Assembly (NCBI RefSeq): GCF_963583255.1
Contig: NC_084807.1
Location: forward strand, 14,159,072 to 14,223,071
Reading direction: 5' to 3'
Origin: Pyrus communis
Taxonomy: Eukaryota > Streptophyta > Magnoliopsida > Rosales > Rosaceae
Length of the DNA stretch: 64,000 bases
In this document: positions 21,400 to 32,716 of the stretch, piece by piece
Layout: every line of letters starts with the position of its first letter
Position numbering within the stretch: position 1 is the first letter of the stretch
The notes under the pieces: generated by a model
Database searches by the model: none
What the model saw: the letters and a program-made list of their open reading frames with translations, nothing else
What the model was told of the DNA's origin: nothing
Made by a program: the position numbers and the translations under genes

Positions 21400-23291
21400 A
21401 CATGTTCTTCGTCCGGCTGCAAGACGTTAAAGAAAGCGCTACTTGGGAGGCAACCCATGCCATTCAACAAAGGAAGACCTAGAAAGCACTCCAATTCCAG
21501 ATTTGCGTTCCTAAACCCTTATCTTTGTTGATTCTTTCTAATCTGCCTATTTAGTTGTTTTACTTGCTGTTTGTGTGTTTCTTTGTGTGATTTTATGCTT
21601 AAAACATTGAGGACAATGTTTGATTTTAAGTGTGGGGGGGTAACTAAGTGTTTTTCATGCAAATTCGTGGGATTTTATCACCCATTATTTCAAAACTTGT
21701 TCCTTACTGTTTTTAAGTGTTTTTAAGCAGTTTTGGTGTGTTTTAGTATGTTTTGAATAAAAATCCGAAAATCAAAGAAAAATTTGAAAAATTTGTTTTA
21801 AAAAACCCAAAAAAAAGTTGTTTTTGTGTGTTTGTTTGTGTCTTAGGGTACCTTCCAACACAATGATGAGGATTTGGTTTTTAAATACATGGCTGTTAAA
21901 GAGAGTGATTAACATGGATGAAAGTTTGATTTACTCTATGTTTATGCTTGGTTGTGGTTATAACTTATGAATTCACATGCAATCATAAAAGAAAAAAAAT
22001 CAGTTTTTGTAACATGCTTGAAGGAAGGAACTCAAATTAACGCTACAACCTTGTGAGACTTGAACCTAAACGTTTATTTGGAGAGTTAAAATCTGTGCAT
22101 TCTTTGTTTTCTAAAATCGTTGCATGATCTCATTATTCTTTGCTTGGTTGCTACTTAGAAGGCGTTTCATCATTTAGTTCCAAACACTAGAAGTCATGCC
22201 CATTTCATTCAAAGCATGGTATTGATTAGCATAACACATATTCAAGATGAAGTTGTGTAGTGACCACCACTTTAACCAAAAAGCCGTGTGCCCTACTCCA
22301 TTATATGTTTAGGTGTTAACCCCATTGAGCCTTGTTTAGCCTTTTCTTTGTTAACCCACATTACCTTCACCTAGCCTAGATTAGGACTATCCATACCCTC
22401 GTTCTTAAAGTATAGTAAGCATGATTCAAATGGAATTCCTTTATGGCAGAAACCAAGTGTGGGGGAAGTAGAAAGAAAAGAAAAGAAAAATTCGTAAAAA
22501 AAAAAAAAAAAAAAAAAAGAGTATGAAAAGAGTTGAACAACATGAGAAAAAGAGTTCCAAGGTGTTGTTTGTTGAAGAAAGGGTCCAAAAAGTTGAATTC
22601 GGCCCTAAGAAGTTGTTTAAAGTCTTCCCCTTGTGTTTTTAAGTTAATTTCTGCAAACTAAGTGAATTCTAAGTCTTAATTTCATTACTTTGCTTACTAA
22701 TGCTTGAAGTAACGTTTGTTTTCCCTATCCTTTCTTTGTTAACCAATACCCCAAGCCCCGTTGCAACCCTTAAACTTCTATCTTGAGTGTTATGTGTTTC
22801 AATTTGTTGAGTTTGAATTTGGTATGAGCATATGGTGTCACTGGTTCTCGCATCTAAGTAGTAGCATTCCATTCATGAGATCATATCTAAACATGCCTAT
22901 TAACTCCGAAAATTGCATTCTTTGTGATACATATATGTGAGCATTCGTTTTTATATCTACATCAATTCTCTCACATATAACTAGTATAGGGTGTGTAGTT
23001 AGAAAATCTGAGTGAAAATAGAGTGCAAATCTATTAAGGATAGAAGGAATTCTCTAAGGCATGTTACTACATTCAAAACATTGTTTTAATTGGTTAATTG
23101 TGAACTAGTAAGTAGTGACTATGATTAAGCATGTGCTTAAGTGTTAAATTGACTCAAATCTGTGGGAATGATAATCTTTAACATGTCATGTGCATTGGAA
23201 ATCCCTGAGGCAAACGTTGGAAGGTTTAGATTATGTTTGTTTGTTTTGTCTTGTTTTATTTCTTTGTTTTGCTCGAGGACTAGCAAAAGCT
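21400..23291 (+). other. E2 non-coding 3' region
   Basis: No credible ORF and no env-like gene. Contents in order: the post-pol motif at 21410-21457; CCAGATTTGCGT near 21502; the hairpin AAACATTG/CAATGTTT at 21602-21621 with a following G-run; a second AAGTGTGGGGGAAG tract near 22455; and an A-rich tract (22498-22518). Compared with E1/E4/E5, it passes from the post-pol motif to CCAGATTTGCGT with no antisense module between. Confidence 0.8.
21410..21457 (+). other. Conserved post-pol motif (E2 copy)
   Basis: It begins eleven bases after the pol stop: CGTCCGGCTGCAAGACGT, then AAAGCGCT, then TTGGGAGGCAACCCA. See the E1 copy at 2601-2648. Confidence 0.8.
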
Positions 23292-23306
23292 AAGTGTGGG
23301 GGAATT
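23292..23306 (+). other. E2 polypurine tract
   Basis: AAGTGTGGGGGAATT directly before the 3' LTR. Confidence 0.88.
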
Positions 23307-25342
23307 TGATAGGAGCATTTTTATGCGACTTAATTGGCTTGTTCTCATGCATTTATGTTGTTTTTCCTTAGTTAGTTTAGTGTTTAAAGTCATTTTCGTG
23401 CAATTTCAGGTTTTAGTGTCAAAGTATGCAAAAAGAAGCAATTTGGAGCATTCTAGAGCATTTTTGGGCCAAGATTGGATAGTGCAAGCATGGAGGCATG
23501 AGGATGGACGAATTTGAAGGCTTGAATTCAGTTAGGGAGCTGCAAGGGGGCCTAAAAAACCTTATTTCTAGAAGGCTTTATCTAATCACACATGGTGCCT
23601 AATTTCTAGCTTGTCTCCTAGCCGTCCTAGCTTGTCTCCTAGCCGTCCTACCTTGTCTCCTAGCCGTCCTACCTTGTCACTAGCCATCCTAGCTTGTCAC
23701 TAGCCGTCCTACCTTGTCTCCTAGCCGTCCTAGCTTGTCTCCTAGCCGTCCTAGCTTGTCACTAGCCGTCCTAGCTTGTCTCCTAGCCGTCCTAGCTTGT
23801 CACTAGCCGTCCTAGCTTGTCACTAGCCGTCCTAGCTTGTCTCCTAGCCGTCCTAGCTTGTCTCCTAGCCGTCCTACCTTGTCTCCTAGCCGTCCTACCT
23901 TGTCTCCTACCTTGTCCAAGCTACACACATATATCCTTTAAGTGTTTCAACTAAGTTCAAAAACCTTTCCTAGCCCTATAAATAAGGCTTTGCAGCAAGG
24001 CACTTGGGGGGATCACTCATTCACCCAATTTTCGTCCAATCATCTAGCCACACCACTCTATACATCCTAAAATCCTAAAAACACAATTCCAGCCAAACAC
24101 TACACCTTGCCGTGCCTATCCTCCATCCAATTCCATAATCCCTGATCCTAAAACACATCCCAACCATCCCATCCACCTTTGTGCCGTAGCAAGGAGAAAG
24201 AAGGAAAGACTCTTGGATGCTCAAGCTTCGTCGTTGGTGCATTCTAGGTGTAATTCGTTTTATGATTTCAATGTTTAATTTATTTTCCTTTCATTTTGCT
24301 ATGAACATGAGTGGCTAAACCCCTATTGGTTAGGGGTGATTTCGAAGCCATAACTATGTGTGCAAGTTGATTTGATAAATTCCAGTTATGAGTTCTTGAA
24401 TCGTGAATGCAATTGGCTTAACTGTGAGAGTAATAACGTATTTGTGTTTGTTAATTAGGGGTCGACACTTAATTGGCTTGCATGAATATGATGCTAGAAT
24501 ATAAGTTTGTTTCACATAATTGTCACACACTTATATTCACAAGTAGTGAAGGTTGCTAGTCACAATCGCGTTAAGTTCAATTCCTAGCATAAGTGTCATG
24601 ATGTCATGGTCACAAGTGCTTTGTCAATGCTTATAGTTTTCATTGAACGTAATGATCTTTGATTGTATCTTTATTATGATGTCATGTAAGGAACTTTTGA
24701 AGAATGCTTTGGGTTGTCGTATGATGTCATCCAATTCAATAACACAAGGAAAACTTGAGAATTAACTAGTGATGTCATGGTTAATTTGGGGCATTGTCAT
24801 TCATAATTCTATGAAGGAATAACTGGAAATCGAGTCATTTGCATACTTGTCATGTGTGGAGAAGGAACCCCTAACTAGTCCATCATCCATTAAAAACCCC
24901 AAAAACGTTTCAAAATCAGTTTTACTTTGCAATCTGTTTTCTCAACTTTAATTTCGTCCAAATCAAATCCCCCTTTACTTTGAAGTCTCAATTTAGTTAG
25001 AAATTGTTTTGGTTCATGTTTTTAAGTGTTTTGAGTCAAGTTTTCAACCAATTTCGTCCAAATTAGTGTAGGTGCTCAAAACTGCCCAGAAAGTGGTTTT
25101 TAGGCAGTTTTGAGTCTTCTAGTTGCTGTTTTGAGTTTTTGTTTTGTTTTAGTGTTTTAACTTTGGTTTTTCATTCTTTGAGTCCAAATTAGTGTTTTTA
25201 ACTTTGTTTTGGAGTTCTTAGGTCAGTTTTCAAGAGTTTAGCAATCCCTCCTAATCCCCGGTTTTGAACGATCCCTACTTACATACTTTGCTACAATTGT
25301 CAGAAGAGGGTTTAATTTGTGTGCTTAATATATTTCGCATCA
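23307..25342 (+). repeat. E2 3' LTR
   Basis: Collinear with 13703-15717 apart from one extra 21-bp unit in the array at 23606-23916. It ends CGCATCA and is followed by GGACC. Confidence 0.95.
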
Positions 25343-28237
25343 GGACCCCTCCTCTAGAAGTATGCGATGCATGCACATAGTAGGGCTGATTCCCTTTATG
25401 TCGGCCAAAGTCCATCCAATTGCCGTTTTGTACTCTTTAAGCACTTGCACCAATTTGTTCTCCTCTTGTGCCGTGAGTGAGGATGAGATGATGACGAGCA
25501 ATGTGTCATCCTCGCCCAAGAACACGTACTTCAAGTGACTAGGCAACGGCTTAAGTTCAAGTGTAGGTGGCTGCACAACTGAGGGAAGCATTTTATTATC
25601 CGAAACTGAACTTAAAATAGGGTCCAAAAACTTACCTGAATGTGATGGCAATGACTCGAGGGCAGCCACCATCTCAATCATATCCTCACTAAGGGGCATG
25701 GCCAAGGATTCCTCATGCATGCCGTGGGGTTCCTTGGTGGGTGTTTCGATGTTTTGCATGTCCCTTCCTTGTGCAATGACCAATTCAAGTGCATCGTCCT
25801 TCAAATTGTCCAAATGGTCCTGCGCCAAAGAGTCAATTATATCAATAGCAAAACACGAATGATTCTCACTAGGGTACTTCATAGAATCAGAAATATTGAA
25901 ATTAATAACTTCCCCATCAAATTCCATTGTCAAAGTGCCATTATATACATCAATCTTCGTACGAGCAGTTTTCATGAATGGCCTTCCAAGGAGGATGGGC
26001 AATGAAGGGTTATTTCGGATTCATCCATTTCAAGCACATAGAAATCTGCTGGAAAGATTAAATGATTGACCTGCACTAACACATCTTCCAAAACTCCCTT
26101 TGGATAAGCATTAGATCTATCGGCCAATTGTATAATAACACCATCGTTTCTCAATGCTCCTAGATTCATAGATGCATAAATTGAATATGGCACGACGTTT
26201 ATTGATGCACCTAAATCTAACATGGCAGATTCAAAACGAGTATTACCAATGACACATGGATTTGTAAAACTACCCGGATCCTTGCATTTAAGGGGCAGTT
26301 TTCTTTGCAAGATGGCTGAGACGTTTTCACCCACTTTTACAACCTCCTTGGTCGAAATCTTCCTCTTATTAGTGCAAAGTTCCTTCAAGAACTTGGCGTA
26401 CCTCGGGACTTGCTTAATTGCATCCAAAAGAGGGATATTGACTTGAACTTTCCGAAACGTCTCGAGAATGTCCTTTTCTGCTTCCTCTTTCTTTGTTTGC
26501 ATGAACCTGCTAGGAAAAGGCACATTCGGAGGAAAAACATTAGTGGGAACTGAACTTGACACGTTTTTACCTTTAATGGACCGATTTGAGGTCTTAGAAT
26601 CATTCAAGGCTTGCGGCAAAGGTGTTTCCACCTTTGCCGTGGGTAGGCTTTATTCCTCTTCTTCGATTCTCAACTCTTCCTCCTCATTGGAACGTGGTTT
26701 GGATGGTCCGTGGTCAGATCCAACTTGCTTCCCACTTCGCAAACTTATGGCTTTTGCAGATTCGAAGCCACCTTTCGGATTCACCTGCGTTGAACTTGGT
26801 AACTTACCTTGTTCTCTACTAAATTGCCCCATGAATTCAGCCATTTGTCCCACTTGTCTCTTCAACTCAGTCACCTCTCGAGCTTGATTTTGCACCTCAT
26901 TGGTGTAATTGTGCATGTCCTTTGTTTGTTTTTCTTGCCCCTGCGCCAATGTAGTTAGCAATTGAATAACTTGAGAACTATCAAAAGACGAACCTAAGTT
27001 GTTTCGGGACGATGGTGGCTGGTTGGATTGGTATGGCCATGGAAACCTAGGGGGATTTTGTTGAAATCCCCTTTGTTGTGCAGATTGTTGGGGCTCTCTC
27101 CACTTGAAATTAGGGTGATCTCTCCATCCGAGGTTGTAGGTGTTGGAGTACGGATCATATTTGGGTGGGTTTTGGCCTTGGAAACCAATGGCATTGGTAG
27201 ATTCCCATCCTCCATTCTCTATCAACTGAGGGCATGTCTCGGATGGATGCCCTTGCATTGAACACACGCCACACACTTGGTTTTCTTGTGGTTTTGACCC
27301 CTTGACAACCTGAGACACAAGAGAAGTAAGATTAGCCAATTGTGATTGAATGTCAGAAATTGCACTTACCTCATTTATACTTTGTTGTCGTGACCCCTCT
27401 CTTTGTCCAACACCTTCGTATTGTTGAGCATTGTGTGCTCGGTTTGCAATTAGAGTTTTGGCATCCACCGGAGTCTTGTCCACTAATGCACCACCCGCCG
27501 AGGCATCTAGCATTTGACGTTCCATGGGAAGGAGTCCCTCGTAGAAATATTGAATGAGCAGCTCCTCCTTCATTTGATGCTGTGGACATGAAGCAACAAG
27601 TGATTTAAAACGTTCATAATAAGATGGAAACGACTCACCTTGATTTTGTTGGATGCCACTAATTCGTTTCCTCAAGATAAGTGGGAAAGAATTTCTCTAA
27701 GAATGCACGTTTCATACTTTCCCAAGAATTGACAGTTCCGGGGGCCAATTCATACAACCAATCTTTGGCCTTGTCCACAAGAGAAAATGGAAAGGCCTTC
27801 ATCTTCAAAATACTCCCATCCACGTTGATGGGTGTCATACTTGAGCAAACTACTTCAAATTCCTTAAGATGTTTGTTAGGATCTTCCATGGACAACCCAT
27901 GGAATTTAGGAATATGATGTAATAAACTAGACTTAAGTTCAAATTCGTCCGTCTTACCTTGAGCTGCCGCGGGGTATTGTATGCATAAAGGAACGACATT
28001 GTCCATACCTGAGGCAGAGAGCTTTTTGATGGTTCGATTGTCCACGGCCATGGTTTGTACTTCCTCCACAAACTGTGTCGTGGCCTCTCCTTCCTCACCT
28101 CCTTCGTCAAACTCGGATGTAGAGCTAAAATACTGTGGGTTAGGGTTTTGTTGATTCTTTTGCTTCCTCAAGGTCTGCTCAAAATCGTCGTCAAAGTCAA
28201 GGATGTGCTTACAGACAAGTTTTGAACTCCTAGTCAT
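25343..28237 (-). pseudogene. M1 gag-pro and start of pol, broken
   Basis: A minus-strand Athila-type frame starts at 28237 (MTRSSKLVCKHILDFDDDF). Lesions visible: a small deletion with frameshift near 27665 (after EKFFPT), an in-frame stop at 26650-26652 after an IEEEE tract, and a 1-bp frameshift near 26012 just before ILLGRPF. The zinc knuckle CGVCSMQGHPSETC and the protease DLGAS are intact. The frame ends at MHRILLEEG, where E2 is inserted, and continues at 13702-12979. It cannot give a normal polyprotein, and it is the oldest layer on this side. Confidence 0.9.
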
Positions 28238-28352
28238 AAACTAGGACCTAGAAACAAGAACAAAAATAAGGTCAGTAACTAAAACGAAAATATATGAAAA
28301 ACAAATAAAAGAATTAACAAGGGATTAGCAAAGTTGCTAATCCCCGGCAACG
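28238..28352 (-). other. M1 leader with truncated primer binding site
   Basis: Leader sequence upstream of the M1 gag start. Only 12 of the 18 PBS bases remain (complement of 28341-28352). The expected M1 5' LTR is missing and a plus-strand LTR fragment starts abruptly. The palindrome next to the PBS is still visible (GGGATTAGCAAAGTTGCTAATCCC-like, one mismatch). Confidence 0.85.
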
Positions 28353-29069
28353 ACTTAAATGGCTTGTTCTCGTACATTTACATTATGTTTCTTTAGTTAT
28401 TTTAGTTCTTTATGCTTCTTTTGTGTGTTTTCAGGTTCTAAGGGCAAAGTATGCAAAAGGATGCCTTTTGGAGCCTTTTGGAGCAAATTAGAGATTGGAA
28501 TGGATATCATATGCTTGGAGCCAAAAGGATGGACGAAATTGAAAACTTGAAGTAGGAAAGTTAAATCCTAAAAAGACCTCATGTTTGAGCATCATTGAAA
28601 ACTCCTACGCATTTTAGAACACAAAAACAACATTCCTAGCAACCTTAGGACATTGTCGTGTGTTTCCTTGTGTCTCCCTTCCTTGCCATGCAAGGAAGGG
28701 CTTTGTTCCCTATTTTAAATACTTAAACACTACCACTTATCATTCACCACATATCATTCACCACTTACCATATCATACATTCATTTATCACTTATCATAA
28801 TCATTCACTTATCACTTAACATATCATACACTTATCACTTATCACTCATAATCACCTACAACATCCACCTACTTCACCTACAACATCCACCTACTTCACC
28901 TACAACATCCACCTACTTCACCTATAACATCCACCTACTTCACCTACAACATCCACCTACTTCACCTACAACATCCACCTACTTCACCTACAAATGACAT
29001 AGCCATATGTTCCCTCCACTACTCCTATAAATACCCTTGCATTCAATTCACATCTCAACATCTCATTTC
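28353..29069 (+). repeat. L1: 5'-truncated LTR fragment, host of E3
   Basis: It matches plus-strand LTRs from about base 21 (ACTTAAATGGCTTGTTCTCG); the first 20 or so bases are missing. It contains a 22-bp tandem repeat (28853-28993) and TATAAATA at 29026-29033. It is cut at 29069 by E3; ATTTC (29065-29069) is the expected target duplication. The rest must lie beyond the window. Confidence 0.85.
28853..28993 (+). repeat. 22-bp tandem repeat in L1
   Basis: Six full units of CACCTACAACATCCACCTACTT plus a partial one, just upstream of the TATA box, as with the arrays in the E2 and E4 LTRs. Confidence 0.9.
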
Positions 29070-32000
29070 TGATAGGAGCATATTCATGCGACTTAAATGG
29101 CTTGTTCTCGTGTATTTACGTTATGTTTCTCTCGTTATTTTAGTCCTTTATGCTTCTTTTGTGTGTTTTCAGGTTCTAAGGGCCTAGGGAGCAAGTAAGT
29201 GCATTTTGAGGCCATTTGGAGCATTTTTGGGCATGGATTGGATAGCTTATCCATGGAGCCAAGAGGATGGACGAATTTGAAGGCCTTGTATGCACTTGAA
29301 GACACAAAACAATGGCCCTAACCCAATCACATAACACATTATGCCATACAAACCAACCTATTTTAGGCCCATTCTATGTACTTAAACCCTAGCCCTTTAA
29401 ACTAGTTCATTTATCACTTATCAAACCATTCACTTATCACTCACCACATATCATTCACTTATCACTTAACATATCATTCATTTATTTCACTTCCATACTC
29501 CTCTTAATTCCACATGCATTCTCACACATGCACATCATTCACTCACATTTCCACCATTCATTCTTTATTCCTTTCCAAACATCTCACATGCATTTCTTCA
29601 TTATTTCCTAAACCTACATGCATTATTTATTGCATCTTCACATGCATTCACACACACTTTACACATTCAAACCGTGAGCTCCCATTCCTATATGCCATTT
29701 TCAGATTTCCACCCACTAACCTAGTCATCAACACATGCACTTCCACCTTTCATCCACAATGATTCATGATTCATTCACTTTGCATCCTTTAATTCAATCA
29801 CATACTTTCCCATTGTATAATACATCCACATGCATCTTTAACCAACAAACATTACAATCACATGCATTCACACACCATCTTCCCTTTTACAAAACACATT
29901 GTCGTGCCTTCCCTTCACAATTTCAGCTTTCCTCCTTTTAATTCCACATGCATTCACTTCATCATTACACCACCATTCATTCTTTAAATCCACATGCACA
30001 TTCAATCATTCATTCAAGCCCCCTTGTGCCATGTTTCACCCTTTGTTCCCACCTATCACATGCATCATCATCAAACAAACTCTAATTGCCGTGGGTTCCC
30101 TTTGCTCCCCTTGTGCAATTCCAGTTTTCACATGTGTCCTAGCTGTTTTTCCATCATTCCTCCACACAAATGCTTAAACAAACAGCCATATGTTCCCTCC
30201 ACTACCCCTATAAATACCCTAGCATTCATTCATTCACTGCCCATTCAATTCATATCTCATATTTCCATTCACAACACTTCACACAACACAAATACACATC
30301 CATTGCCGCAATTCCCCTTCCATTTTCTGTGCAGTTTTTCTCCTTCATTGCAGCCACTATCCAACCACTCCCTACTCCATTCCACATACACCTAAAGCCC
30401 TTAAGCTCACCTTAGACCTTGTGCTACAACAACGAGGAAGGAAATAGTGCTTAAACGTTCATACAATTCAAGTTTGAGTTGTTGGAATGTTTAGGTGTTT
30501 CTTTGATTTCAAAGTTTAAATTTAATTCTCTTTGTTTTGTACGTATGAGAAGGGAAGAGAAGAGTGCCTAAACGTTCATACAATTCACGTTTGAGTTGTT
30601 GGAATGTTTAGGTGTTTCTTTGATTTCAAAGTTATGAGGAACTAAACCCCCTTTAGCTAGGGGGTGATTCGAAACTATGTTTATATTTGCAATTTGAATT
30701 GATTACGTTTGGTTGGAATTTCATAAGTTATGGATTCAATTCGTTTAACTGTTTGATTGATAACTTATTTATGTATGTTCATTGAGATTGCAAGCTTAAT
30801 TTTCATGCATAAATATGACGCTAGAATATAAGTGAATTTCACCTAATCGCTATGAACTTATATTCACAAGTAGTGGAGGTTGCTTATAAACAATCGCGTT
30901 AAACGAATTCTTGGCATAAGTTTCATGCGTATTCCATGGTAACGAATGCCTCGTCGATGTTTATGATTTCCGTTGAACTTAATGATCTTTGTTGAATGTC
31001 TCTATCATGCGTATTCCATAGTTAGGGACTTTGATTAAGAATAATTTGGTTGTAATGCGTATTCCATTCAATCCAACGAATTTAGGGAAATCTGAAAGTT
31101 AATCTAAGCGGATCTAATTAACTTGGAGCATTGAGTTTCACAACTTATCGAAAGACCAACTAAGAATCAATTTTGTGGAACTAACTTATCGAAAGACCAA
31201 CTAAGACCAACTTATCGAAAGACCAACTACGAATCAATTTTGTGGAACTAACTTATCGAAAGACCAACTTATCGAAAGACCAACTAAGACCAACTAATTA
31301 ACTTGGAGCATATGTTTCTTTGTTGGAATGTTTAGGTGTTTCTTTGATTTCAAAGTTATGAGGAACTAAACCCCCCCTTGGCTAGGGGGGGATTCGAAAT
31401 ATATGTTTATGCTTGCATTTTGATTTGATTACTTCTAATTGCGTTTCATAAGTTGTGGATTCAGTTTGTTTAACCGTTTGATTGATAACTTATTTATGTA
31501 TGTTTATTGAGAATGCGCGCTTAATTTTCATGCATGAATATGATGCTAGAATATAAGTGAGTTTCACCTAATAGTTACGAACTTATATTCGCAAGTAGTG
31601 GAGGTTGCTTATAAACAATCGCGTTAAACGAATTCTTGGCATAAGTTTCATGCAATCCATAGTAACGAATGCCTCGTCAACACTTATAATTTTCATAGAG
31701 CGTAATGATTCTTGCTTGTACCTCTTCTATGCATTCATGTTGAGGACTTGTGGGGAATGTTTTGAATTGTCGCATGCATCATCCAATTCAATAACGTTAG
31801 GAAGATTTGAAGGTTAATTAGTGCATCACGGTTAACTTGGGGTGTTGAGTATCATAGTTTATTGAAATGCAATTGGAAATCATTTTATTATGCAAGTATA
31901 ACATGTATGGAGATGAACCCCTTAGCCATTCTATCATCCATTCATTCCATTCCATCAAATTCGTTTTACAATCTGTTTAGTTTATTAACTTGTTTTGTTA

Positions 32001-32586
32001 TTTCAATTTTCGTATAAATCTAAATCCCCCTTTACTTTAATGTCCAATTTAGTTAGAAATCAATTTAGTTTGTGCTTTTAAGTGTTTTGATTCATTTTAT
32101 TTCCCAATTTCGTCCAGATTCACCAAAGTGCTCAAAACTGCCCAGAAAGTGATTTTAAGGCAGTTTTGAGTGTTTTGGGTGATGTTTGAGTCTTTTGGTT
32201 TGTTTTAATGTTTTAAGTGTTTAGTTTTACATTGTTTGAGTTAGTTTAGTGTTTTATATTGTGTTTTTACGTTCTTGAGTCAAGTTATTACTTAATTTCG
32301 TCCAAATTTGTGTTTGTGCTCAAATCTACCCAGAAAGTGGTTTTTAGGCAGATTTGAGTGTGTTTGTGTTGTTTTGAGTCTTTTGGTTTGTCTTAGTGTT
32401 TTAAAGTTTAGCTTTGCATTCTTTGAGTCTAGTATAGTGTTTCATATTGTTATTTTACGTTTTTGAGTCAAATCCAAGTGGTTAACAATCCCTCCTAATC
32501 CCCGGTCTAGAACGATCCCTACTTATACATATACTACAATTTGACGAAAAGAGGGTTTAATTTGTGTGCGTATAAATCACGCATCA
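29070..32586 (+). repeat. E3 5' LTR (3517 bp)
   Basis: TGATAGGAGCATATTCATGC...CACGCATCA. It is the longest LTR here because the core block is present twice (about 30645-31310 and 31365-31930). TATAAATA is at 30209-30216. Clusters of CACATGCA lie upstream of it. Confidence 0.94.
31141..31291 (+). repeat. Short tandem repeats in E3 5' LTR
   Basis: CTTATCGAAAGACCAACTAAG-like units are repeated about five times. The same array is in the 3' LTR at 63354-63504, so it predates insertion. Confidence 0.85.
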
Positions 32587-32591
32587 AATTT

Positions 32592-32609
32592 TGGCGCCGT
32601 TGCCGGGGA
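32592..32609 (+). other. E3 primer binding site (tRNA-Asp)
   Basis: TGGCGCCGTTGCCGGGGA, followed by GGATTAGCAAATTTGCTAATC, an almost perfect palindrome. Confidence 0.92.
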
Positions 32610-32716
32610 TTAGCAAATTTGCTAATCTCTTGGATTGTTTGTTTCTGTTATGTATTTTAGTTTTAGTTTTTGATTTGTGTTTTGTTTGTTGAATTCAAAT
32701 ACTAGAGAAGAACAAC

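Larger units (their letters stand above)
13703..25342 (+). mobile_element. E2: complete, apparently autonomous Athila-type retrotransposon
   Basis: This 11,640-bp element has LTRs of 2015 and 2036 bp, a tRNA-Asp PBS, one uninterrupted gag-pol ORF, a polypurine tract and GGACC target duplications. The LTR length difference is one 21-bp repeat unit; I saw almost no other difference, so insertion is very recent. It lacks the antisense module of E1/E3/E4/E5. It interrupts M1 pol between protease and RT. Confidence 0.96.

Noticed and set aside
21400..23291. An env-like gene, as in many Athila elements
   Set aside because: No frame longer than about 80 codons, no membrane segment and no conserved protein in any element.
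29514..30415. Many His/Thr/Ser-rich short ORFs in the LTRs (for example around 575-996, 29514-30415, 38010-38767, 57000-57500)
   Set aside because: They are translations of CACATGCA/CATTCAC-rich repeats. They occur in several frames and lie upstream of or around the LTR TATA box. No coding signal.
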